The notes below the pieces were generated by a model. It was given only the letters and a program-made list of their open reading frames with translations, ran no database searches and had not been told where the DNA came from. Shown here in pieces: positions 57,407 to 64,000 of a DNA stretch of 64,000 bases. The translations under genes were made by a program, and so were the position numbers. This DNA is from Bacillus cabrialesii (lineage in GTDB: Bacteria; Bacillota; Bacilli; Bacillales; Bacillaceae). The DNA lies in assembly GCF_004124315.2 (NCBI RefSeq), contig NZ_CP096889.1:3331001-3395000 (forward strand), in the 5' to 3' direction. The first letter of the stretch is position 1; every line of letters begins with the position of its first letter.

Positions 57407-58105
57407 ATGTATTGTCCTCAATGCGGCCATCAAACAGATGGCGGAAAATTTTGTGAGAAATGCGGGTCGCCGCTCCCTGGTCAATCAAGCCAGCAGCAGG
57501 CAGCGCAAACCGGAGCCGCAGCAAAGCAAGCGGCAAAACAGTTCGGTTCATTTGTCCTGGCCGTCCTGAAACGCCCTTATCAGGAATGTAAAACAACAGG
57601 CGGAGAACAGCTGATCAGCGCGATCATCACGTTGGTTCTTTTCAGTTTGCTGACCCCTTTGATGTTTTATATTCTTTTTTCAGACGGTCCCGGAAGCGTA
57701 AGCTTTACAGCAGTCTTTTTGGAGCCAACCATTTATTTTATTTTATTTCTATTTGGTTTGCATGCCTTAATCTATTTCGCCTTAAAAATCGCGGGAAACC
57801 AAGTATCTTTTAAGGATTCATTCTCCAGATTCGGAGCATTCCTTATTCCGTTTACGGCTATTTTGATTCTTGCCCTTTTCTTCTTTTTATTACATACAGA
57901 CATTTGCTTCACCATATTAGCCGTTGGTTTAATCGGTGCATTCTTTGCCATTCCTCCAGCAATGCTGAGCAGTTACCAGCATTCATATAAAGGAAAGATT
58001 GATATCATTTACTCAACGATTGTGATTTATCTGATAATCTGCGTTACATTTCAGCTCATCGTCGAACACTATATCAAAGAGATTTTCCGTTATATGCTCT
58101 TTTAA
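57407..58105 (+). CDS. yvbI: YvbI, zinc-ribbon membrane protein
   Basis: 232 residues. N-terminal zinc ribbon with CPQCGH and CEKCGS, an Ala/Gln-rich linker, then four to five membrane helices in the last 160 residues. AAAGGAG precedes the ATG. Convergent with yvbJ, another zinc-ribbon membrane protein. Function unknown; similar proteins are often sensors of the membrane or envelope. Confidence 0.82.
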   Translation: MYCPQCGHQTDGGKFCEKCGSPLPGQSSQQQAAQTGAAAKQAAKQFGSFVLAVLKRPYQECKTTGGEQLISAIITLVLFSLLTPLMFYILFSDGPGSVSFTAVFLEPTIYFILFLFGLHALIYFALKIAGNQVSFKDSFSRFGAFLIPFTAILILALFFFLLHTDICFTILAVGLIGAFFAIPPAMLSSYQHSYKGKIDIIYSTIVIYLIICVTFQLIVEHYIKEIFRYMLF

Positions 58106-58147
58106 AAAAACACCCTCATCACCTGCCGGTGATGAGGGTGTTTTTTT
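58106..58147. terminator. Bidirectional terminator between yvbI and yvbJ
   Basis: ACACCCTCATCACC and GGTGATGAGGGTGT form a 14-bp perfect stem around a 4-base loop, with A and T runs on both sides. Confidence 0.95.
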
Positions 58148-59960
58148 ATTGAATAGACGTTAAGTAAATTCTTCCGTTCTTCACCGTACCTGTATAGGTC
58201 CAGTTATAGGTTCTAAGCTTTGGACTGCCGCCTGATTTTGTGATATAGAATTCTTCATACGTCTTAATCGTGATAGCAGACCCATTTTGACTCCAGCTTT
58301 TCACTTTATAGTTATTAAAGTCTTCTGTTGTCCCCTCTTTATTCAGCTTCGCCACAAGATGCTGCTGATCGGAATAAAGGGAACTGCCTTTTTCAAGGCT
58401 GTCTTCCATTAAGGAAAAATTATTTTGATTTACGGCATCTGCCTGACCTTGCAGATAACTGCCCATAAATAATGTCACCTGTTCATCTGTAACATCACCG
58501 CTTGCTGAACTTTCACTGCCTTTGTTTTTCGAGCCTTCCCAAGCGGATGTGTACGTCTCCGGTTTGTCATTTTTGATTTTCTTTATATTTGTACCGGCAG
58601 ATTCGAATGTTGATTCTGCATCTTCGAAAATCCACTTTTTCTGTTTTTTATCATATGAAAGGATATACTCGTAACTCGGGCTGTCATCAGTCATTTCTGG
58701 TTTTGAATAGTCGCTGTACGAAGCAGACTGGTGAAGTTCTTTCCCTGTTACCGATACCTGCCACGTCCCGTCGTTTTTTTGAGAGAGCGCGAATGTATCA
58801 AGGTCAAAATCAGTTTCTAAGTATTTATCTTTTAAGTATGAATCCGTGTTTTTCATAGAATCGACGGTATCCTTCGTCTCTGCCTTCCATTTGGCACCCG
58901 CTTCTGTCATTTGGGCAGTATTCCCATCTGACAGCGCTTTGGAGTACTGTTTTGTTGTTTTGACAATCGTGTTCATAATCGTTTCCTGTGTATCTTGATC
59001 AGGAATTAACGTTAACTCCATTTCTTTATGATCGATCGGAACGCCCGCTGTTTTTGTTTTCCCCCATGGAAATTCTGCCTCGACTGAAGCCGTCATGGAT
59101 CCGTCTGTCAGAAGAGGGCCGTATGTTACCGATTTGAACGGGTCTTTATGAATCGACCTGCCGTTAATAAGCAAGTCTCCCTTCCCGCTCTTGATGTCAT
59201 CCGCTAAACTGAATGTCACATCGTCTGCCTCCAATGAGAGATTCACACGAAAGCTGTTATCGCCAACCGCCTGAATGTCTTCCTTTTTCACAAGATCGAC
59301 TACATCGTTTTTCAGTTTGGCTGAGACTGTATATTCGCCGGGAATGTATGGCCCGAGAGTTTGTGCTTGATCCGCTTTCTTTACAGATCCGGCTTCTTCT
59401 TTATTGACATATAGATCGGTATTTTTATAATTGCTGCTCACTTCAAAATAAACAGGTGCTACCTTTAAGTCATAATGGTCAAAAACAAGCAAGCTTTTTC
59501 CGTCTTGCTCCGCGTATACGATATCCTTTTGGGCTGTTTCAGCACGCAGCGACGCAAATAGCTCATCTTTTTTATCCGGGTGATCCTTTAAATAGGCAAG
59601 AAACGGTTTTACATTATTTTTAGTCAGTTTAAGCTTGTCATTTACCGGCGTAAGAAGAGACGCGATTTGCTCTTTATCCTCATTATTTACAGCCTCTTCA
59701 AATTTGTTGACTAACCTATCCTTTGAAGTAAAGTACGCCCCGGTTTTATATGCGGCGAATAATATGACGCACGCTGCGGCAATGCTGCTCCATAAAATGA
59801 TGGTTTTTTTAGGGATTGGTTTTCGCGGAGCCTGCCTCGTTTCAGCAGTGCTTGCTGTTTCTTTATGTGCCTGTCTGCTGCTCCCTCCGATCGGGGCGCC
59901 GCACTCTTTACAAAATTTGGCACCTTCATTATTTTTTTGACCGCATTCCTTACAAAACAT
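58146..59960 (-). CDS. yvbJ: YvbJ, TcaA-like zinc-ribbon membrane protein
   Basis: 604 residues: zinc ribbon (CKECGQ and CKECGA), a single membrane helix about 53-72, then a large extracellular part with several domains, as in the teicoplanin-associated protein TcaA of Staphylococcus. The C-terminal domain ends with LRTYNWTYTGTVKNGRIYLT, an NTF2-like ending. ATG 59960 follows AGGAGG; the longer opening to 59987 has no site. A role in cell envelope stress is inferred from the homology only. Confidence 0.84.
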   Translation of the reverse strand: MFCKECGQKNNEGAKFCKECGAPIGGSSRQAHKETASTAETRQAPRKPIPKKTIILWSSIAAACVILFAAYKTGAYFTSKDRLVNKFEEAVNNEDKEQIASLLTPVNDKLKLTKNNVKPFLAYLKDHPDKKDELFASLRAETAQKDIVYAEQDGKSLLVFDHYDLKVAPVYFEVSSNYKNTDLYVNKEEAGSVKKADQAQTLGPYIPGEYTVSAKLKNDVVDLVKKEDIQAVGDNSFRVNLSLEADDVTFSLADDIKSGKGDLLINGRSIHKDPFKSVTYGPLLTDGSMTASVEAEFPWGKTKTAGVPIDHKEMELTLIPDQDTQETIMNTIVKTTKQYSKALSDGNTAQMTEAGAKWKAETKDTVDSMKNTDSYLKDKYLETDFDLDTFALSQKNDGTWQVSVTGKELHQSASYSDYSKPEMTDDSPSYEYILSYDKKQKKWIFEDAESTFESAGTNIKKIKNDKPETYTSAWEGSKNKGSESSASGDVTDEQVTLFMGSYLQGQADAVNQNNFSLMEDSLEKGSSLYSDQQHLVAKLNKEGTTEDFNNYKVKSWSQNGSAITIKTYEEFYITKSGGSPKLRTYNWTYTGTVKNGRIYLTSIQ

Positions 59961-60092
59961 GTGACTTTCCTCCTGTTTGTTATTCACTATTTTGTACAGA
60001 TTTCCTATGTTTCATATTTTATAATAGAATGGTATGAAATTGGAGTAAATCATGAAAATATCTCAATAAACATATGAAAAGGTGGAATGAAC

Positions 60093-60554
60093 GTGCAAAA
60101 GCTCAGGATTCAAATAAGAGAAAAAACAAATGACGAATTATACGACCTATTGCTTCTTGCCGATCCGTCGAAGGACATTGTAGACGAATATCTTGAGAGA
60201 GGAGAATGTTACACAGCTTGGGCCGGTGATGAGCTTGCCGGTGTTTATGTATTGCTAAAAACAAGGCCGCAAACAGTTGAAATTGTAAATATTGCCGTAA
60301 AAGAATCTCATCAGAAGAAGGGCTTTGGCAAACAGCTTGTACGAGACGCCATCGAAAAGGCAAAGGAGCTGGGTGCGGACACGATTGAAATCGGCACGGG
60401 AAATTCCAGCATTCATCAGCTTTCTCTCTACCAAAAATGCGGATTCCGCCTTCAGGCGATCGACCATGATTTCTTTGTCAGACATTATGATGAGGACATT
60501 TTTGAAAACGGAATTCAATGCCGCGATATGGTGAGGCTTTATTTGGATCTGTAA
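60093..60554 (+). CDS. yvbK: YvbK, GNAT-family N-acetyltransferase
   Basis: 153-residue acetyl-CoA-dependent acetyltransferase. Motif A (the CoA pyrophosphate loop) is HQKKGFGKQLV, with the preceding strand VEIVNIAV; motif B is LSLYQKCGFR. GTG 60093 is seven bases after AAGGTGG; ATG 60087 almost touches it. Single gene, convergent with eno. The substrate is unknown. Confidence 0.86.
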   Translation: MQKLRIQIREKTNDELYDLLLLADPSKDIVDEYLERGECYTAWAGDELAGVYVLLKTRPQTVEIVNIAVKESHQKKGFGKQLVRDAIEKAKELGADTIEIGTGNSSIHQLSLYQKCGFRLQAIDHDFFVRHYDEDIFENGIQCRDMVRLYLDL

Positions 60555-60561
60555 AGCATAA

Positions 60562-60588
60562 AAAAACCGCCGAGAAAATCCCGGCGGT
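60562..60588. terminator. Terminator between yvbK and eno
   Basis: ACCGCCG and CGGCGGT pair around an 8-9 base loop. The minus strand has seven T after it, so it mainly ends the glycolytic operon at eno. Confidence 0.88.
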
Positions 60589-60595
60589 CATTTTA

Positions 60596-61888
60596 TTACT
60601 TATTCAAGTTGTAGAAAGAGTTAATACCGTGGTATTGAGCAGTTTCAGCCAACTGATCTTCGATACGAAGAAGCTGGTTGTATTTCGCAACACGGTCCGT
60701 ACGAGACGGAGCACCTGTTTTGATTTGTCCTGCGTTTGTTGCCACAGCGATGTCAGCGATTGTGCTGTCTTCAGTTTCACCAGAACGGTGAGAGATAACA
60801 GCAGTGTAGCCTGCGCGTTTCGCCATTTCGATCGCATCGAATGTTTCAGTCAATGTACCGATTTGGTTTACTTTGATCAGGATAGAGTTGCCTACGCCGT
60901 TTTTGATGCCTTCAGCAAGTTTTTTCGTGTTTGTAACGAAGAGGTCATCACCGACAAGCTGAACTTTTTTGCCAAGACGCTCAGTAAGAAGCTTGTGGCC
61001 TTCCCAGTCGTTTTCGTCAAGTCCGTCTTCGATAGAGATGATTGGGTATTTAGAAACCATTTCTTCGTACCAGTCAACCATTTCAGCAGATGTTTTCACA
61101 ACGCCTTCGCCAGACAGATGGTATTTGCCGTCTTCTTTGTTGTAGAACTCAGAAGATGCAGCATCCATTGCAAGTTTCACTTCTTCGCCAGGTTTGAAGC
61201 CGGCTTTTTCGATTGCTTCAACGATTGTTTGAAGCGCTTCTTCGTTAGAACCAAGGTTTGGAGCGAATCCGCCTTCGTCACCTACAGCTGTGTTCATTCC
61301 TTTAGCAGAAAGAACTGATTTCAGGCTGTGGAAGATTTGAGCGCCCATGCGAAGTGCTTCACGGAAGTTAGGAGCACCTACAGGCATGATCATGAATTCT
61401 TGAATGTCCACGTTGTTATCAGCATGCTCTCCGCCGTTTACGATGTTCATCATCGGTACAGGAAGAGTTTTTGAGTTGAATCCTCCAAGGTATTGGTAAA
61501 GAGGAATCTGCAAGAAATCAGCAGCTGCGCGCGCGCAAGCCATAGATACGCCAAGGATTGCGTTCGCACCAAGTTTGCCTTTGTTTTCAGTACCGTCAAG
61601 CTCGATTAAAAGCTGATCGATTGCGTTTTGTTCAGTTACATCAAAGCCAAGAAGCTCTGGTGCAATGATTTCGTTTACGTTGTTAACAGCTGTTAACACA
61701 CCTTTTCCAAGGTAACGGTCTTTGTCGCCGTCACGAAGCTCAACTGCTTCGTATTCACCTGTAGAAGCTCCGCTTGGCACTAATGCGCGGCCGAAAGCTC
61801 CTGTTTCTGTATATACTTCAACTTCAACTGTTGGGTTGCCGCGGGAGTCTAATACTTCGCGTGCATAAACATCAACAATGTATGGCAT
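60596..61888 (-). CDS. eno: Enolase
   Basis: Interconverts 2-phosphoglycerate and phosphoenolpyruvate. 430 residues with GASTGEYEAVELRDGD, the magnesium site residues in AMDAASSEFY and ISIEDGLDE, catalytic Lys in ILIKVNQIGTLTE and SHRSGETEDSTIADIAV. AAAAGGAG precedes the ATG. In B. subtilis it is also part of the degradosome-like network. Last gene of the glycolytic operon, 29 bp after gpmI. Confidence 0.98.
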   Translation of the reverse strand: MPYIVDVYAREVLDSRGNPTVEVEVYTETGAFGRALVPSGASTGEYEAVELRDGDKDRYLGKGVLTAVNNVNEIIAPELLGFDVTEQNAIDQLLIELDGTENKGKLGANAILGVSMACARAAADFLQIPLYQYLGGFNSKTLPVPMMNIVNGGEHADNNVDIQEFMIMPVGAPNFREALRMGAQIFHSLKSVLSAKGMNTAVGDEGGFAPNLGSNEEALQTIVEAIEKAGFKPGEEVKLAMDAASSEFYNKEDGKYHLSGEGVVKTSAEMVDWYEEMVSKYPIISIEDGLDENDWEGHKLLTERLGKKVQLVGDDLFVTNTKKLAEGIKNGVGNSILIKVNQIGTLTETFDAIEMAKRAGYTAVISHRSGETEDSTIADIAVATNAGQIKTGAPSRTDRVAKYNQLLRIEDQLAETAQYHGINSFYNLNK

Positions 61889-61917
61889 GAGTTTTGTCTC
61901 TCCTTTTGATTTTCAAA

Positions 61918-63453
61918 TTATTTTTGAATTAAAGATGTTCCTGTCATTTCTTTCGGTTTTTCAACACCGAGAAGGTCTAATAACGTTGGTGCAAGGTCGC
62001 CTAGGATTCCGCCTTCACGCAGCGTGATGCCTTCTTTCGTAACAATCACAGGGACTGGGTTTGTCGTATGAGCAGTGTGCGGTTCGCCTGATTCTGTAAT
62101 CAGAATGTCAGCATTACCGTGATCAGCGGTAATGATAGCGTGTCCGCCTTTAGCGAGAATCGCGTCGACGACTTCGCCTAAGCATTCGTCCACTGCTTCA
62201 ATTGCTTTGATTGTTGGTTCAACCATTCCGGAGTGGCCGACCATATCAGGGTTCGCGAAGTTCAAAATGATCGCGTCATGCTTGTCAGCTTCAATTTCTT
62301 TGACAAGCGCGTCCTTCACTTCATACGCACTCATTTCAGGCTTCAAGTCATATGTTGCAACTTTCGGCGAGTTGATGAGAATACGCTCTTCACCTGGGAA
62401 TTCAGCTTCACGGCCGCCGCTCATAAAGAACGTGACGTGCGGATACTTTTCAGTTTCTGCAATTCGAAGCTGTTTTAATCCGTGCTGAGATAATACTTCT
62501 CCGACTGTGTTATCAAGATTTATCGGTTTAAACGCCACATAGCCGTCAACTGATTCACTGAAGTGAGTCAGGCAAACGAAATGCAGGTTCTTCGGATAAT
62601 TCTCGCCGCGGTCGAAATCGCGGAAGTCTTTGTTTGTGAACGTGTTGGAAATCTGAATGGCGCGGTCCGGTCTGAAATTATAGAAAATCACAGAATCGCC
62701 GTCTTGGATTTTCGCAACAGGCTCACCGTTTTCTTTTGTGATGACAGATGGAATCACGAATTCATCATAAATTCCGTTCGCATATGAATCATCAACAACA
62801 TCCAGTGCGCTGCGGTATGTCGGGCCTTCGCCGTACGCCATTGCGCGGTACGCTTTTTCTACACGGTCCCAGCGTTTGTCGCGGTCCATCGAGTAGTAAC
62901 GTCCGGAAATGCTGGCGATTTCACCCACACCGATTTCCTTGATTTGTTCGTTCAGCTGGTTGATGTATGTTTTCGCTGTTTGCGGACCAACATCACGGCC
63001 GTCAAGGAAACCATGGACATAAACCTTTGTCAGCCCTTCATTTTTCGCAAGCTTTAACAATGCGAACAAATGATTGATGTGGCTGTGCACGCCGCCGTCT
63101 GATAAAAGGCCGAACAGGTGCAAGGCTTTGTTGTTTTCTTTCGCGTTGTTCATCGCGTCAAGGAATGTTTGATTGCGTTCGAACTCTCCTTCGCGAATGG
63201 CAACATTTACGCGTGTTAAGCTTTGGTACACAATACGTCCCGCGCCGATATTTAAGTGGCCTACTTCGGAGTTCCCCATTTGCCCGTCAGGAAGGCCTAC
63301 AGCCTCGCCTGAAGCAGTCAATGTTTGATGAGGATACTGGTTCCAATAGCGGTCAAAATTCGGTTTTTTCGCTAAAGCGACTGCGTTTCCTACTGTTTCG
63401 TTACGTAATCCGAACCCATCAAGAATGATGAGTGCAGCTGGTTTTTTACTCAT
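61918..63453 (-). CDS. gpmI: GpmI, 2,3-bisphosphoglycerate-independent phosphoglycerate mutase
   Basis: Mn-dependent enzyme of the alkaline phosphatase superfamily converting 3- to 2-phosphoglycerate. 511 residues: ILDGFGLRNE with the metal Asp, QMGNSEVGHLNIG with the catalytic Ser, HSHINHLFAL, the metal ligands in ANPDMVGHSG and TADHGNADIL. ATG 63453 follows GGAGGAAGGT and overlaps the tpiA stop by eight bases. The gene is also called pgm in B. subtilis. Confidence 0.97.
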   Translation of the reverse strand: MSKKPAALIILDGFGLRNETVGNAVALAKKPNFDRYWNQYPHQTLTASGEAVGLPDGQMGNSEVGHLNIGAGRIVYQSLTRVNVAIREGEFERNQTFLDAMNNAKENNKALHLFGLLSDGGVHSHINHLFALLKLAKNEGLTKVYVHGFLDGRDVGPQTAKTYINQLNEQIKEIGVGEIASISGRYYSMDRDKRWDRVEKAYRAMAYGEGPTYRSALDVVDDSYANGIYDEFVIPSVITKENGEPVAKIQDGDSVIFYNFRPDRAIQISNTFTNKDFRDFDRGENYPKNLHFVCLTHFSESVDGYVAFKPINLDNTVGEVLSQHGLKQLRIAETEKYPHVTFFMSGGREAEFPGEERILINSPKVATYDLKPEMSAYEVKDALVKEIEADKHDAIILNFANPDMVGHSGMVEPTIKAIEAVDECLGEVVDAILAKGGHAIITADHGNADILITESGEPHTAHTTNPVPVIVTKEGITLREGGILGDLAPTLLDLLGVEKPKEMTGTSLIQK

Positions 63454-64000
63454 ATTGACCTTCCTCCAATAATTGAACGAATGACTGTGGCTCAAGGCTC
63501 GCGCCGCCGACCAAAGCACCGTCAATATCGGACTCTGCCATATATTCTTTAATGTTTGCAGGCTTTACGCTTCCGCCATATTGGATGCGAAGCTTGTCTG
63601 CAGTTTCTTGGCTGAAGCTTTCAGCGACGGTTTTACGGATATGCGCACACACGTCGTTCGCATCTTTCGCTGTTGAAGATCTGCCTGTTCCGATTGCCCA
63701 GATTGGCTCATACGCAATAACAGAAGCAGCAACTTGTTCTTCAGAAAGACCAGCAAGGCCTTTTTTCACTTGGTCAGCAACTAGATCATTTGTTTTGCCG
63801 GCTTCGCGCTCTTCAAGCGTTTCACCCACACAGATGATCGGCACAATGCCGTGTTTGAACGCAGCATGTGCTTTTTTGTTAACTGTTTCATCAGTTTCAG
63901 CGAACATTTCACGGCGCTCAGAGTGTCCGATGACGCAGTAGTCAACGCCAAGGTCTTTCAGAGCAACCGGGCTGATTTCGCCTGTGAACGCGCCGCTTTC
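63446..64000 (-). CDS. tpiA: Triosephosphate isomerase (C-terminal 184 residues)
   Basis: Interconverts dihydroxyacetone phosphate and glyceraldehyde 3-phosphate. The start lies beyond the right edge, about 69 residues being missing. Present are GHSERRE (catalytic His), AYEPIWAIGTG (catalytic Glu) and IQYGGSVKPAN with the phosphate loop, then DGALVGGASL. Overlaps gpmI by eight bases, so translation is coupled; part of the gapA-pgk-tpiA-gpmI-eno operon of Bacillus. Confidence 0.97.
   Translation of the reverse strand, partial: ESGAFTGEISPVALKDLGVDYCVIGHSERREMFAETDETVNKKAHAAFKHGIVPIICVGETLEEREAGKTNDLVADQVKKGLAGLSEEQVAASVIAYEPIWAIGTGRSSTAKDANDVCAHIRKTVAESFSQETADKLRIQYGGSVKPANIKEYMAESDIDGALVGGASLEPQSFVQLLEEGQYE

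Noticed and set aside
1..64000. CRISPR arrays, rRNA or tRNA genes
   Set aside because: No regularly spaced repeats with unique spacers, no rRNA sequence and no tRNA cloverleaf other than the tmRNA domain were seen.

Overview
The window is chromosomal DNA of the Bacillus subtilis species complex. Gene content and order are the familiar fhuB-fhuD to eno-pgm-tpiA stretch. Proteins such as SspJ, BdbD, CsoR, Est and Enolase read as near-identical to those remembered for B. subtilis. CadA, CopA and IolW show enough scattered substitutions that this is probably not strain 168 itself but a related strain or subspecies. Many genes use TTG or GTG starts behind strong AGGAGG-type ribosome binding sites, as is usual for this group.

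Layout. 0-1.6 kb: ferric hydroxamate uptake (fhuB partial, fhuD) under Fur boxes. 1.6-4.6 kb: a small membrane protein, yvsH behind a lysine riboswitch, spore protein gene sspJ with a sigma-G promoter, yvsG. 4.6-12.7 kb: lipoteichoic acid primase yvgJ, molybdate regulator and uptake genes (yvgK, modA, modB), aldo-keto reductase yvgN, secreted yvgO, antiporter nhaK. 12.8-21 kb: sulfite reductase cysJI, RNA polymerase recycling factor helD, yvgT, thiol oxidase pair bdbDC. 21-26.5 kb: metal efflux (cadA; copA, copZ, csoR). 26.6-32.6 kb: iolW, azoR2, a beta-glucanase gene bglS lying among gene remnants, then yvaD-yvaE-yvaF and yvaG.

32.7-38.9 kb is the accessory part. AT-rich DNA is bounded by inverted copies of a 14-bp sequence and by several copies of a 19-bp subsite, an arrangement like the multi-site ends of Tn7-type transposons. 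It abuts the exact 3' end of the tmRNA gene. It carries a decayed Prp protease gene, a small winged-helix protein, an LLM-type flavin monooxygenase with a MarR regulator, an HxlR regulator, and a 438-residue protein with a HEPN-like R-x6-H motif. No integrase or transposase gene is visible.

38.9-64 kb returns to core genome: ssrA, smpB, rnr, est and secG (trans-translation, RNA decay, secretion); yvaM; the Xre-type regulators yvzC, rghRA and rghRB; catR; the sigma-D chemoreceptor yvaQ; the paired osmoprotectant operons opuB and opuC, each next to a GbsR-type regulator and sharing an identical 24-bp promoter block; yvbH to yvbK; and the glycolytic genes tpiA, gpmI and eno, in transcription order. 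Database comparison was not possible. Names rest on recognition of sequence and gene order, and comparisons with strain 168 are from memory.
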